This document shows positions 22,664 through 33,978 of a stretch of DNA of 64,000 nt, piece after piece. The notes beneath the pieces are model-generated. The model was given only the letters and a program-made list of their open reading frames with translations. It was not told where the DNA came from and made no database searches. A program made the position numbers and the translations under genes. Position 1 is the stretch's first letter. Each line of letters starts with the position of its first letter. Source of the DNA: Tetracentron sinense (Eukaryota > Streptophyta > Magnoliopsida > Trochodendrales > Trochodendraceae); the NCBI GenBank assembly GCA_015143295.1, contig CM026557.1, positions 21,237,760-21,301,759 on the forward strand, read 5' to 3'.

Positions 22664-24169
22664 GGGGTTTTTTTTCCAGATTGCCCCTTTAGTATGGGGT
22701 TCTTCCCCAAATAACCAGGTTTTGAAAACCCTTCTCTAAATGCCCCTATCATCCATTTTTCATAATTCAGTATTTATGAAAAGTTTTAAATACCCTTCCA
22801 TTGATTTTGAAAGAAAAAGAAGAATAAGAAGAGAGATTTAGGTTCGTGGATGAGAGATCTTCGTTCCCACCTCATTTCCGACGAGAGTTTTCATTCCCAC
22901 CCTATTTCCGGTGAGAGTTCTTCATTCCAAGAAGAAGAAGAAGATACGTACGTGGATGAGATGAATGAAGCTCACCCACTCTCCTCATCTTCCAAATACC
23001 CCTCCATTACCATCTATACTGATTTTGAACGATAAATAATTTTTTAAAAAAAGATGAAAAAATCGCAAAAATCTGAGTTTCCCGAAGTTTTTTGCGCGTA
23101 GGGTTGATACAGTGCATCGACCTCGTGCATTTTATGCATCGACCCCGTACAAAATGCACTAGGTCGATACAGTGCATCGACCTCATGCATTTTATGCATC
23201 GACCCCATGCAAAATGCATCGATCGCTTACAAAATGCATTAGGTTGATACAGTGCATCGACCTCGTGCATTTTATGCATCGACCCCGTGCAAAATGCATC
23301 GACCGCGTACAAAATGCACTAGGTTGATACAGTGTATCGACTTCGTGTATTTTATGCATCGACCCCATGCAAAATTCATCGACTGCGTACAAAATGCACC
23401 AAGTTGATGTAATGCATCGACCTCGTGCATTTTATGCATCGACCCCGTGCAAAATGCATCGACCGCGTACAAAATGGACTAGGTTGGTGCAATGCATCGA
23501 CCTCGTGCATTTTATGCATCGACCCCGTGCAAAATGCATCGACCGCGTACAAAATGCATTAGGTTGATACAATGTATCGACCTCGTGCATTTTATGCATC
23601 GACCTCCTGCAAAATGCATCGACCGCGTATAAAATGCACTAGGTTGATGCAATGCATCGACTGTCGTCTTCAAGCTTGGAAACATAATTGTAAATCATAG
23701 AAAATGAAAAAAAAACACATGTAAACACATATATAACATGAAATTTAAGGTTTTGAACCATAAATATAATGATTATAAACATTTTTCCATGAATTAATCA
23801 TACATGCAATGATTTTTTTGAATTCATTTTTTTTAAAACACAAGAAATTCGAAAATGAGGATTGTTCTTCGGTTGATGACATTTTTTTACGAAAAGAACA
23901 TGGAAAGAACGCTCTTGGAACAAAGATCTCTCGTCGGAAATGAGGTGGGAACGAAGTTCTCTCGTCGGAAATAGGGTGGGGACTAAGAACTCGTCGGAAA
24001 TGAGGTAGGGATACCCAAAGTCTTTTTTTCAAATGATTCGGATAAAATGAGAAATATTCGCATGTGCGAATAGATGCACATGTGTGTGGGGGCATTTAGA
24101 GAATGGTTTTTAAAACCTGGTTATTTAGGGAAGAATCCCATACTAAAGGGGCAATCTAGGAAAAACCCC
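22664..24169. mobile_element. Non-autonomous Mutator-like element (MULE-1) with perfect 9-bp TSD
   Basis: A 1506-bp element is flanked by the exact 9-bp repeat AAAAAACTT (22655-22663 and 24170-24178), the MULE signature length. Long terminal inverted repeats of about 85 bp or more start GGGGTTTTT and share blocks such as GATTGCCCCTTTAGTATGGG and AATAACCAGGTTTT in reverse complement. Inside each arm, subterminal blocks with TTCCGACGAGAG and its reverse complement are repeated. The interior holds the 80-bp minisatellite. No transposase frame was seen, so it would need help from elsewhere. Confidence 0.9.
23095..23665. repeat. 80-bp higher-order minisatellite (4 x 20-bp monomers) inside MULE-1
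   Basis: Copies start with AGGTTGATAC or a close variant at 23101, 23161, 23241, 23321, 23401, 23481, 23561 and 23641. That is an 80-bp period except for the first copy (60 bp). Each 80-bp unit is four related 20-mers: ATGCATCGACCCCGTGCAAA, ATGCATCGACCGCGTACAAA, ATGCACTAGGTTGATACAGT and GCATCGACCTCGTGCATTTT. The short first copy has a hybrid monomer ending CCCCGTACAAA, as expected if unequal exchange removed one 20-mer. Both strands are poor in stops, which creates overlapping long open frames that are not genes. Confidence 0.95.
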
Positions 24170-24178
24170 AAAAAACTT

Positions 24179-24894
24179 CGGGGTTGTGCTTAGGAGATGG
24201 ACTTCTGGTGCTCCAAGAGTTTGTGTTTTGGACTTGTACTTGCCCTTGGGAATAACTTTCTGATGATCCCTTCTTTGTACCCAAAACAGAAAAGGAGCTT
24301 AAAGAGTTTGGAGATGGTTCAAGTGTTCTACCAAATGCAGTACCGTGAGGCGTCTGAAAAGCCTTACAGTGGAGGAAAGAGTAAGTCCAGCATGCAACAG
24401 AACAGAGGACCCTAGCTTGTAAAATGTGGAAGTTGTTGATCCAAGGTTGCAATACCTCTTACAAGAATTGCGCGGCCCCATCATCGATTCATTGGAAAAC
24501 TGTACAGATAGTGATCAAACAAAATAGTTCATGTTGTACTGAACAGTGATTACATTGGAATGAAGAGTTATTTGAAGGTCTTGTAAGCACTCCCTGATGT
24601 TCTATGAAATTTACTTGGAACAGTCATGGCTCTCTTATATTTTGGCCTATCATGTAGAACTCATAAAATTGGTACTTTGATGACTTGTGGAATGGGGTAC
24701 TGGTATTACAAGGTAATATTCCATAACTAGGTAACCGAGATGTGATGTCGGGAGTCCGAGTTCACTCCATGCATGAGTTTGCTGGGTTTAAAAACTTGCT
24801 TCCTTTTCATGTCCTCAAAGCTTTCTGCTGTTGCCCCCATTCGTCAGTTGCCTTGACCCAAGTTTTTAGTAATTTCTCGTCCGAAAACGCTTGG
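24179..24894. other. Intergenic sequence next to MULE-1
   Basis: Short open frames on both strands around 24190-24480 have no family I recognise. A gene remnant is possible but unsupported. Confidence 0.35.
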
Positions 24895-25392
24895 CAGGGG
24901 CGGAGGTAGGGAAGTTGGGGAGAGGCCATGGTTGCCCCAAAATTTTGAAAGTTTTCCTTAGAACAAGAGACTAAATAATATCTAATTTTTGTATATAGTT
25001 GCTCCCCAGATTAGGATGTAATTGTTGATTATGTAGGAAGTTTGGCCCCTCAAAATTTTGTAAATATGTAAAATATCAAAAATTAAAAATATAGTTAAAT
25101 TTATTTACACATAATGGCTCTCCCAAAACAGAGGGCCCTTGTTTTTCTTGTGCACTCAACCTTTATTAGAATGCAACGTTAACAAATTTTATGATCACGA
25201 TGGAGTCACTACTCAAAAAAATAAAAATAAAAATTCAAATCTGGGGCTACGCTCCCGAACCCTAAGTCCCATACTATTACAAGTATGATCATTCTCTACA
25301 AAAAAAAAAAAAAAAAAAAAAAACCATTAATTTTCTTGTTACATGAACTTTGCCCCCCTTGTCCAGGAAAAAAATTCCTGGCTCTGCCCCTG
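24895..25392. mobile_element. CAGGGGC-type hAT-like non-autonomous element
   Basis: The left end is CAGGGGCGGAGGTAGG. The reverse complement of the right end is CAGGGGCAGAGCCAGG, with 13 of 16 bases matching. The length of 498 bp, the AT-rich interior and a poly(A)-like run at 25300-25324 are typical of small hAT-derived elements with these ends in plants. The flanking 8-mers (ACGCTTGG and GACGATGG) do not form a clean duplication, so the insertion is old or the edges are slightly off. Confidence 0.65.
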
Positions 25393-25466
25393 GACGATGG
25401 TAAGATCTTAAAGCAACCATAGTATCAGATCACTTTTTTTTTAAAAAAAAAATTTAATATTTTTTA

Positions 25467-27347
25467 TCACCAATAATCCTTACAAGAACAGGCACCTCCT
25501 CTAAAATGATGGAACCTGTTTCTGTCTCTCACAATCAACTCTCGGTCATAAACCTTGGAAATCAGCTTTGTGGCTATATGGCAGTCCTCACATACCCGCA
25601 GATTCTTCACTATCCTGATCGGTGACTGAGCTTTAGTCCTCATGATCCCGAATGCTATCGCAAGCTTCTCGCTATGCTTGTACAGGGCACTCTCTTTCTC
25701 CTCTTCGTCTATGTCAAATAGCGCATCGGCGGTATTCCCCGAGTACCCCACCAATCTTATCTTCCTCACAATCTCCTCCCACATTGCCTCAATCTTTTCA
25801 ATTTCCAGATGCGATTTATCTCCAATGGTGAAGTGATGAACTGTCCCACCTATCTCAATTAGGCTGTAACCTGGCGGCTTCTTGACTCCTCTTTCCTTCA
25901 TTAGTTGCCTCAATTCTGTAACATTATCCCACTTGTTTGCGCGAGCATAGATGTTCGAGAGAAGCACATAATACCCACTGTGTCCGGGTAGTAATTGGAT
26001 CAGAATCTTTCCTACTTTTTCGCCAATTTCTGCGTTTCTGTGTATCCGACAAGCTCCAAGCAATGCACCCCAGATTGGTGCATTAGGCTGCACTGGCATT
26101 TTGAGTATGAATTTCTCAGCTTCTTCCAACTTCCCTGCTCGGCCTAGAAGATCCACCATGCACCCATAATGCTCTAATCTAGGCACAATTCTGTAGTCTC
26201 TTTTCATGCTTTCGAAAATTTTGAAACCCGTTTCCACCAATCCCCCGTGGCTGCAAGCTGATAGTACTGCCGTGAAGGTTATGTCTCTTGGCGATATTCC
26301 TCTCTTCACCATCTCTGAGAAGTACTCAACTGACTTCTTAGCATATCCATGCATGGCTAGCCCCGCGATCAAAGCTGTCCAACTCAGTGTATCCTTTTCC
26401 GGGAGTTCTTCGAAAACCCGTATAGCTTTCGGAATACTTCCACATCTTGCATACATGTCGACTAGAGCTGTTCCAAGGATCAAATTTACAGTTAAATTAT
26501 TCCTGACCACATAATCATGGGCTCTTTCTCCTTGTTCTAGAGCACCAAGATGAGCATATGAAGATATCACACTAACCATAACTGTCTCATTTGCTGTAAT
26601 TCCCTCCAACTGCAGAATTCGAAACAGCTCGATAGCCTTATCGAAATGGTGGTTTCGGGTGTACCCACTTATCATTATACTCCATGTAACCAAATTCTTT
26701 TCTGGCATCATGTCAAACAACCTGCGCGCAGAATTAACGTCCCCACATTTGTTGAAACCCGAGATCATCGATGTCCAAGAGACTACATCTAAATGGGATA
26801 TCCTGCGGAAGATCCGATTTGCAGCTTCTATATCTCCAAATTCAGAATACATATGAACAAGAGAATTCTGTACATACACATCTAGTTCAAATCCATGTCT
26901 AATGATCTGACCATGAGCCTGAATACCCATTTCTAGAGATCTAAATTGGGTGCATGATTTTACTAAAAATGGAAAGGTTATATTATCAGGACTCAGGCCT
27001 AGGCGTCGAAACTGGCTGTAAAATTGTAGTGACTGTTTCGGGTTTTCGCTACACGAATATCCCCTGATCAGTGCATTATAGATGAAGAGATTGGGATGTT
27101 GGATTTGGGAGAAGAGTCTCTGGGCATAATCTAGTAAGCTTGTTCCATAGGTGGGGTTTGTGCAGAAGGCAACTAGACGACTGGCTGAGAATATATCAAA
27201 GATTATATGGGTTCTGATCATGTAGCCATGGATTGCTTTCAGGTGAGAGAAGTTGGAACAGTTTTCTAGCAACAGGAGCTTTGGGTTCTTAGATTTCAGT
27301 GTTCTAACTACCAAGCTACTAGTGCTACCACTACAGGTGTTGTTCAT
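25467..27347 (-). CDS. PLS-class pentatricopeptide repeat protein with E and DYW domains
   Basis: A single-exon 626-residue protein starts with ATG at 27345-27347. After an N-terminal region (1-90) it has a run of PPR repeats (about 95-430; for example NLFIYNALIRGYSC, DVVSWTSMISGFNKCG, NLVTWSIMISGYTRN). An E/E+ region follows (about 440-535, including GVKKPPGYSLIE), then a DYW deaminase-like domain ending in DYW. The zinc-binding signature is intact: H558-S-E560 and C586-x2-C589. PLS-DYW proteins edit specific cytidines to uridine in organelle RNAs; target and organelle cannot be read here. From memory it is very like Arabidopsis At5g06540, also intronless and of about the same length. It converges with DONSON and shares strand with the kinesin downstream. 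Confidence 0.95.
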   Translation of the reverse strand: MNNTCSGSTSSLVVRTLKSKNPKLLLLENCSNFSHLKAIHGYMIRTHIIFDIFSASRLVAFCTNPTYGTSLLDYAQRLFSQIQHPNLFIYNALIRGYSCSENPKQSLQFYSQFRRLGLSPDNITFPFLVKSCTQFRSLEMGIQAHGQIIRHGFELDVYVQNSLVHMYSEFGDIEAANRIFRRISHLDVVSWTSMISGFNKCGDVNSARRLFDMMPEKNLVTWSIMISGYTRNHHFDKAIELFRILQLEGITANETVMVSVISSYAHLGALEQGERAHDYVVRNNLTVNLILGTALVDMYARCGSIPKAIRVFEELPEKDTLSWTALIAGLAMHGYAKKSVEYFSEMVKRGISPRDITFTAVLSACSHGGLVETGFKIFESMKRDYRIVPRLEHYGCMVDLLGRAGKLEEAEKFILKMPVQPNAPIWGALLGACRIHRNAEIGEKVGKILIQLLPGHSGYYVLLSNIYARANKWDNVTELRQLMKERGVKKPPGYSLIEIGGTVHHFTIGDKSHLEIEKIEAMWEEIVRKIRLVGYSGNTADALFDIDEEEKESALYKHSEKLAIAFGIMRTKAQSPIRIVKNLRVCEDCHIATKLISKVYDRELIVRDRNRFHHFRGGACSCKDYW

Positions 27348-29967
27348 GGTAATAAAACTAACATAGTGTTTGTGACTTCAAAGAGATTTTGTATTTGTTT
27401 TCAGTTTATAACTGTAAGAAGTATCTTATTCTGGATTGTTGGCTTTGGAAGACAATTTTCTTCTAGACTAAGAACCTTACCGTTAGAAATTTTATGTTGG
27501 TGAGTGGGCATTGGTGGGTGGGTTCATCCTTTTGCTTAGGCTGAGCCGAAAGGAATATCAATTGATGATCATAGATTCATAACACACAACTTCTCGCACG
27601 TTTTTTTTTTTTTCAATATATATTTTTAATTATTTTAATGGGTCGTACAAGGCATGCGGTTAAGCCACAACCCCAATTAACGGTGTTCATTAGTTAAATA
27701 GATAGAAGCCTAACATTGAAAACTAGGCCAAACGGTGGACATCTCACCGTCGCACTAAAGGGAATGAAGCCCTAATGTTGCATTCCAAAAAGAGGTCTAG
27801 TAACAAGAAAATTAAACATGGGCCCTCCCGATAGAGTTATTATTTTATATAAATAAAATTAAGGAAAATGCTTGACTTACCGCACATTTCTACTAAGTAA
27901 CGAAATGCCGGTCTTCATTGTTCCTGCCTACCTTTTCAATACCCACTAATTGTGGTTAAGATTCACTTACCCCTAGGGTACATCCATTTAACCTTGGTCT
28001 TTTTAAAAAAAAAAAAACTTTAACTTGTTTAAGCTTAACCATGATTAAATGGGAAGACATTTGATTATGTAGTAAAATGCGGGGTGAGCTAATTACTACT
28101 CTAAAATTAATGTATTTTTATATACTTTTATTTTTAACACCCATTAACTGTTGTTAAGATCACGGTTTATATATCTACCCTCGGTTTTTATTTAAAAAAA
28201 TTAACTCTTAAGATAAAAAAAAATCTTAACCATGGTTAAAAGAGACACATATCCTAATTTTATTTTATTTTTTTTTTTTGGGGGGGGGGGGGCACTATAT
28301 ACAAAATATATTTATTATATATTTCTATAAAAATTTATACATATAACATAATTAACTTTCAAAATTTTTTGGGGGGCATGGCCCCCCCTGGCCCCTGGCC
28401 CCGCCCATGACATTGTTCTTTGTATAAAACTCAGGGACATCAAACACCCATGAGACTTAAAGTTCCAGCAAAAATAAGATTTTAATGTCTCAACCAATTT
28501 GCCCGAGTTTTCAACAGTCATGGGACTTTCATGCTTTTATGATTCTAAAAAATGTCCCATGAACACGATAAATATATTAAATAATTTTGGACAACATGAT
28601 ACACTTTTAAAGAAAATTTAGTGGCATTTTAATAATTTTTAAAATTATCAAGAATATTTTGTAATTTTTTCAAGATTCCATCTAGTTAATTACAATGAAT
28701 ACCTCTTCACAGCTTCCTGACTGACTCATACCTAAAGAATTACAATGAATACCTTTTCAAGCCAACTCAAATCCTGGCCCTTAGTGGTTGGTTATAAACG
28801 GTTAGGATTAGGGAGTACCTATATACCAACTCATACCTAAAAAGGAGATAAACTTGTATTAAAAAAAAAACAGTATAGTAAAGTCCCAGCAAATTTGTCC
28901 CATATAAAAAGAGCAACGAAATTCAAAGTCTTTGAAACTTACTCACAAGGTCCCAAGTACAAAAGAACACGGAACATCATATGCCCGAGCTTGTTTGAGT
29001 CCCAAATCTTAGATGTCCCAAGATTTGTACAGTACCGGGCCTTTGAGGTTCCAGCAAAAGAACCCAGTCTTAGTGCAACATAATACTTGGGCACTCAACC
29101 TCGAGGATATAATGATTGCTTCCCGTTCACAAGTGTGCACTCTCGAACCACCAAATAGTTTAACCCGAACAGAGAATGTTGTAATTGCAAAATGATGTAA
29201 TTCCGGAGATGGTTATGCAAAATTCTGTAATTGCAGATTCCTGTAATTATAGAAAATAACAATACATATAACAGAAGAGAACCTCAATTTATAATGGAGA
29301 CCCTGGCTCTGGTATTACCGTCATCCTCCCCTTCGATGATAGATCTCCTGTCATCTTCGTCACTGTGATTAACCTCGATCGTTTGGTTGGCGCACTGTTC
29401 CATGTTTTAAATTATGGAGAGAACAATGGACAAAATTTTGAAAAACTTTAATATTTTTAAGAAAAAACTTTAATATTTTAAAGAAACCACTTAAAATATA
29501 CGAAGATATATTTGGGTTCAGGCATAGGAATATAGGATTGCAACTGGTTGGGTTGATCACAAACTGAGGCTTCAAAACCAAGATGAGCTGATTCTATGGT
29601 GGCCCAAGTTTTGATCTGGTTGGTCAGCTGGCCAACCTGATTTGCAAACCATGGCTGAGATAGTTAAACCATGATACAATTGAACTGCTCACTGGTGGAG
29701 ATCAACAAGTATCCATATGGAACAATAACAAGTAAGCACAGAAACATCACCATGACAATATTTGTTACTATAGTTGTCACCCAAATCTGACGGTTTGAGA
29801 TTCCAAACCGTGGGTCAAAAACCTCACAATTAATCAAGTAAAACAACCCACCTGAACCACAGGAGAAATCATAAGCAAGAAATTAGAAGTTAGCTAAAGG
29901 TTCATATGATACATGTTTTTTTTAAAACACTTTGGTGGGACCCCAAAACAGTAACACAGTTAGAAGA
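27348..29967. other. Intergenic region between the PPR gene and the kinesin 3' end
   Basis: This is the PPR promoter side (27348 onward) plus repeats. A foldback-like block at about 27876-28088 has arms starting CTTACCGCACATTT on the left and CTCACCCCGCATTTT on the reversed right. A G run lies at 28279-28292, followed by a GGGGGGCATGGCCCCCCCTG patch near 28370-28390 that resembles the end of a small transposable element. No coding domain is recognised at 28400-29967. Confidence 0.45.
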
Positions 29968-32900
29968 CTACCTGTCATTACTAAGCAATGACTTTACTTC
30001 CAAAACAGACATCCTAACATCTTGGAGCTCTTCTTCTACCTTCTCAGATACATAACCTGATTGCTTGCATGCCTGTGTCACCATGAAAGAGCACCTTGGA
30101 TCCTCCAATAGTTGGGTTTTCTTCTGCATCACTACCATCCTTGCTGCTCTCAACTCCTCTAGGCTTCTCACATCCATCCGCAGTTCTTCTTGTAGTATCT
30201 TCATCTCTTCCTCCTTCATATCTGATTCGAATACAAACTGATGATATTCGAGAATCATCTTTGCAATCTCGCTCCTTCCATTCTCTCTAATCTCCAAGAG
30301 CATCTCCTTCTCTTGAATAACATTCTTGTATTCAAGCTCTATCTCCTCTGCTGAGCGTGACCCCTTCAGTATCTCCCCTTCAACAGCTTGCATTTCACTC
30401 TCCAACTTCCTAGACTTCTTCTTCAAATCTTCAATTTCCTTTACTATGATCCCAAGCTTTTCTCGAGTCTGCTTCATCTCAGTTTGCAGCTTGGTTTTAT
30501 CTTCCTCTGACTTGAGCAACTCTGTAGCTGAACCTCCCAAATGCCAATTTCTTTGTGCAGGAACATCTGTTTTCTCCACATTATCTATGGCAAACAGCAC
30601 CTTTTCAGTTTCTTGTCTTTGCTTTTGCTCCTCAAGTTTTGATTTTAAGCAGACAATGTTGTTTCTTAATTCAACTTCGGACTGATGAACCTTCTTCTGA
30701 GCAACCTCAATTTTGTCTTTGTGGGCTTGAAGACGGGCCAATTCCTCCTTCTTTTTATCTACATAGGAGAAGGAAGCATCTACCCTTGCCCTTGCTCGAG
30801 CTTCTCGTTGTTCCCAATAAACAACTGATGAAGAAAAGTTTGGTAGAGAAGATTTTAAAGCTAGTAGCTTTCTATCGAAAATGGTTCTTCTTTCTTGCAT
30901 CTCAGAAGCAACAAATCTGAGGCCTTCAACCTCTTGTTGCTTGACCTGAAGACTCTCCTCTGTAGCTTCAATTTCTCTTGAGAACTTATCTACTTCAATA
31001 CTTGCTTTCTCAAGTAACCCGAATACACTCAAAGCTTTTGCAGCAGTTGTAAGCTTATCTTGCATGCTGTCCAGCTTCATTCTGGCCAAACTTAGATCGG
31101 ATGATGTCTCTAATCCTGGGAAGTTCGATGGACTTGTTTCTATCTCAGAATTATTGGCAACATCATTTCCTTGTACTTCAATCTGATTTCCTGCTTCTGA
31201 TAATAGATCCCCTGGATGTAGGCAGGACACATCCTGCACAGTCAATCCAGAGAAAATCTCCTCCAATGGAATTTTTGCTTCACCAGATTTAGAAGGCTCG
31301 TCTAACTGGAGGCATTCCCCTCCATCCACTTCAACAAGCTTTTCTGGGCAACTATATTCTTCTTTGACTTCAATACTGTTCTGTCCACTAGAACAAATCA
31401 TTCTCTTAAATTCATCCCTCTCCTGCATTGCTGTCTCATACAACCCCATTAATTTCTCATTTTCCTCGTGCAGTTCTAGAAGTTGGTGCTCTAAGTTTTC
31501 AACCTCTTTTGTCCTATCCACCATCTCTTTCTCCTCATTAAAGTCAGTGAAATCATTATTGTGAAATTCTGTATTATCTGCTTGAGCATCTCGGGCCTTA
31601 TTATTGTTTATATTATTAGCTTCTGTAACAGCCCGTTCATACAGTTCAATCAGTTTATTATTATCCTCAATTAAGACCTTTAACTTCATCCGAAGTTCGT
31701 CATTCTCTTTGGCCAAGATGATTGCTGTTTCATGAGCTTCTGCTTCTCGTTGACTTGCAGAAGCAATTGCATCAACCATGGTTTTAAGTTCCATCTGATC
31801 ATTTAAAGTAATAGTGGGTGCGAGGTCAGTAGTTACAGAAGAAATGGGAAGGTCGACTAGCAATTGCTGCCTTGCTGCTTCTTTCAAAGCTTCGGATGAT
31901 CTTTTCTCTTCTTCTAGCTCTGTTACCAAATCGTTGACATGCCTGCCAAATTTGCGAGATTGATAATTAGACATTGGTGGAAAGCAAGAAAACAATCACT
32001 TAAAAGTTTTTTCAGTTAAGAGGAATTTCAAGGTAACCAATATTGAGGGGTCAGTCAGACAATTCTAATTACTTTACCTACTGACATAGAGTTTGGATCC
32101 TGGCCAATTGCGATTGGACTTGGAAGAGTTCAATCGCACTCACAGAGCCCTTTAACTTCCCTTCTTAACTCTGGTTCAGAAATTGTAACCCTTACAGTTG
32201 AGATTTTTAAAATAATTTTTTCCTAAAAACCAAGGTTAGATTGTTGAACCCTAAGGGTTAGTGAATATTAGCTAGAGTTGATGGGGGTTAAAAGGGACAC
32301 GTGTTGACCTGTGGGTGATTGAACTCTCCCGAATTCAATTGCAATTGACTGTGATCCAGCTCATTGACATATTCAAGAGCTGTGCCATCCTATTTCTTGA
32401 CTGTTCAAGAAAATTCATTGGACATTTAGGATAATCCAATCAGCGATACTTTTTGGCCTAAAGGCCTCTGGTGGGAACCATCAAATGAAGCACGTATTTG
32501 CATATGCACCATACCTCCGTGACATGGAAACTATGCTTCCTTACTAACCAGTGAGTTTCTTAGGATTCGTTCTTCAATGGAGTATCAAAACATCAGAGTT
32601 GAAGTGCCAGATTTATAGTGCTGCTAATTCCAGTAAAATTCATTGGACTCTATCATAGATCTATCCAGTTCTCTACAAATTTGGAGTTTGAACTTGGTAT
32701 TTGAAAACCAACCAGGTAAAAAGCGGCATAGTTTTGGGGCTCAATGAATTTTACATTCGATTAAATATTGTCCATGCTCATTCAAATAATAAAGAAATCC
32801 TTGATTCTTTATTGGCAAAGCTACAGAATTGACTTAGATGCTTACACTACGGTAATTTCGAATTAATAACTCCAAGAATCATAATATAACAGTTAGGTGA

Positions 32901-33854
32901 AAATCATAATAACTCGAAGAATCATAATATAACAGTTAGGTGAAAATCATAATAACTCCAAGAATCATAATATAACAGTTAGGTGAAAATCATAGGCAAA
33001 ATTACTGGGTTCAGGAATCATCAATAGATATCAGGGCTTACATAAATGCATCTAGATCTCTAACATTCTAATAATATACTGGCAAAGATTCGAAAAGAAG
33101 CCTGGTGTTCCGGTGTACAAATTCTTTAAAATCCTAAGAATTTTATGCAATTTTCAGAAGAATTAGATGTTTCAGCCATCTTTACAACTGTATTGGTGGA
33201 AATGGTTATAAAGAAACTAGAACTGAAGAAGTTAAGGGATTAACTAATACCTCTCCAATTTTTCTTTCTTTTCAAGGCAGGAGTCTAGTTTCTTACAAAG
33301 TGACTCAATTTCCTTCTGGTTTTGAATAGCCTGTGATAGATGACATGTTACACATATGTAAATGAAATAATGCTCAAAGGAGAACAAACTTGTATAAGGT
33401 GAAGTCAACTTGCAAGTTAAACCAAACAGAACTCTTGTATGAAGAAGCACTTATACCTGCATACGGAGGAATTCATTCTCCTCATTCATAGAAGAACGCC
33501 AAGATGCTGTCGGATCCTGCATGGAAAGTTGGAAACAAAGAATATCGTTATCGAAGCAAGGTTAATATAATATCTACCAGTTCTTTTATCACTAAAGTTG
33601 CGAAATGTAATAGAAGAGATAATAATCTAGAACAAAGGGGAAAAGCAACAGAAAGACTACAAAGAGAGGAAAAAACCAGAAGTGGAAAAGCAACAATTAC
33701 AAAATACAATTCAAGCCCGCCATATTAAACCCTTTTCGAACAAAGCACCAATGAGACAGGAGCCGACGAATCTTGAAACAAACTCTAGCATGGGAAGAAG
33801 AAACTCCATTGAACACCTAGAGTTCCTTTCCTAGGGTGTTCAAGTAATATTATA

Positions 33855-33889
<35 letters not shown>

Positions 33890-33945
33890 CGCGCGCGCGC
33901 AAGATTTCCCTGAAGTATGAGTTCTAACTGGAGTGCACATAGACT

Positions 33946-33978
<33 letters not shown>

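Noticed and set aside
23007-23567. Overlapping open frames with repeated MYAVDAFCTGSMHKMHEVDA-like peptides, looking like a secreted repeat protein
   Set aside because: They come from an 80-bp minisatellite poor in stop codons, open in several frames on both strands. There is no start context, signal peptide or conserved frame.
23095-23665. Regular repeats resembling a CRISPR array
   Set aside because: There are no unique spacers; the whole 80-bp unit repeats, and the genome is plant nuclear.
22555-24480. A host gene interrupted by MULE-1, from short open frames on both flanks
   Set aside because: Joined flanks give no domain or frame that I recognise; support is too weak to call a gene.
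28279-28400. A complete small transposon around the G run and GGGGGGCATGGCCCCCC patch
   Set aside because: Only one end type is visible and no target duplication or partner arm was found.
30326-30920. Plus-strand open frames over the kinesin last exon
   Set aside because: They are antisense shadows of the long coiled-coil exon.
31943-31995. ATG start giving [12 protein letters not shown] for a separate coiled-coil gene at 29968-31995
   Set aside because: The 53 bases before the acceptor at 31943 are intron. The frame joins exon 21 in phase and continues the kinesin coiled coil.
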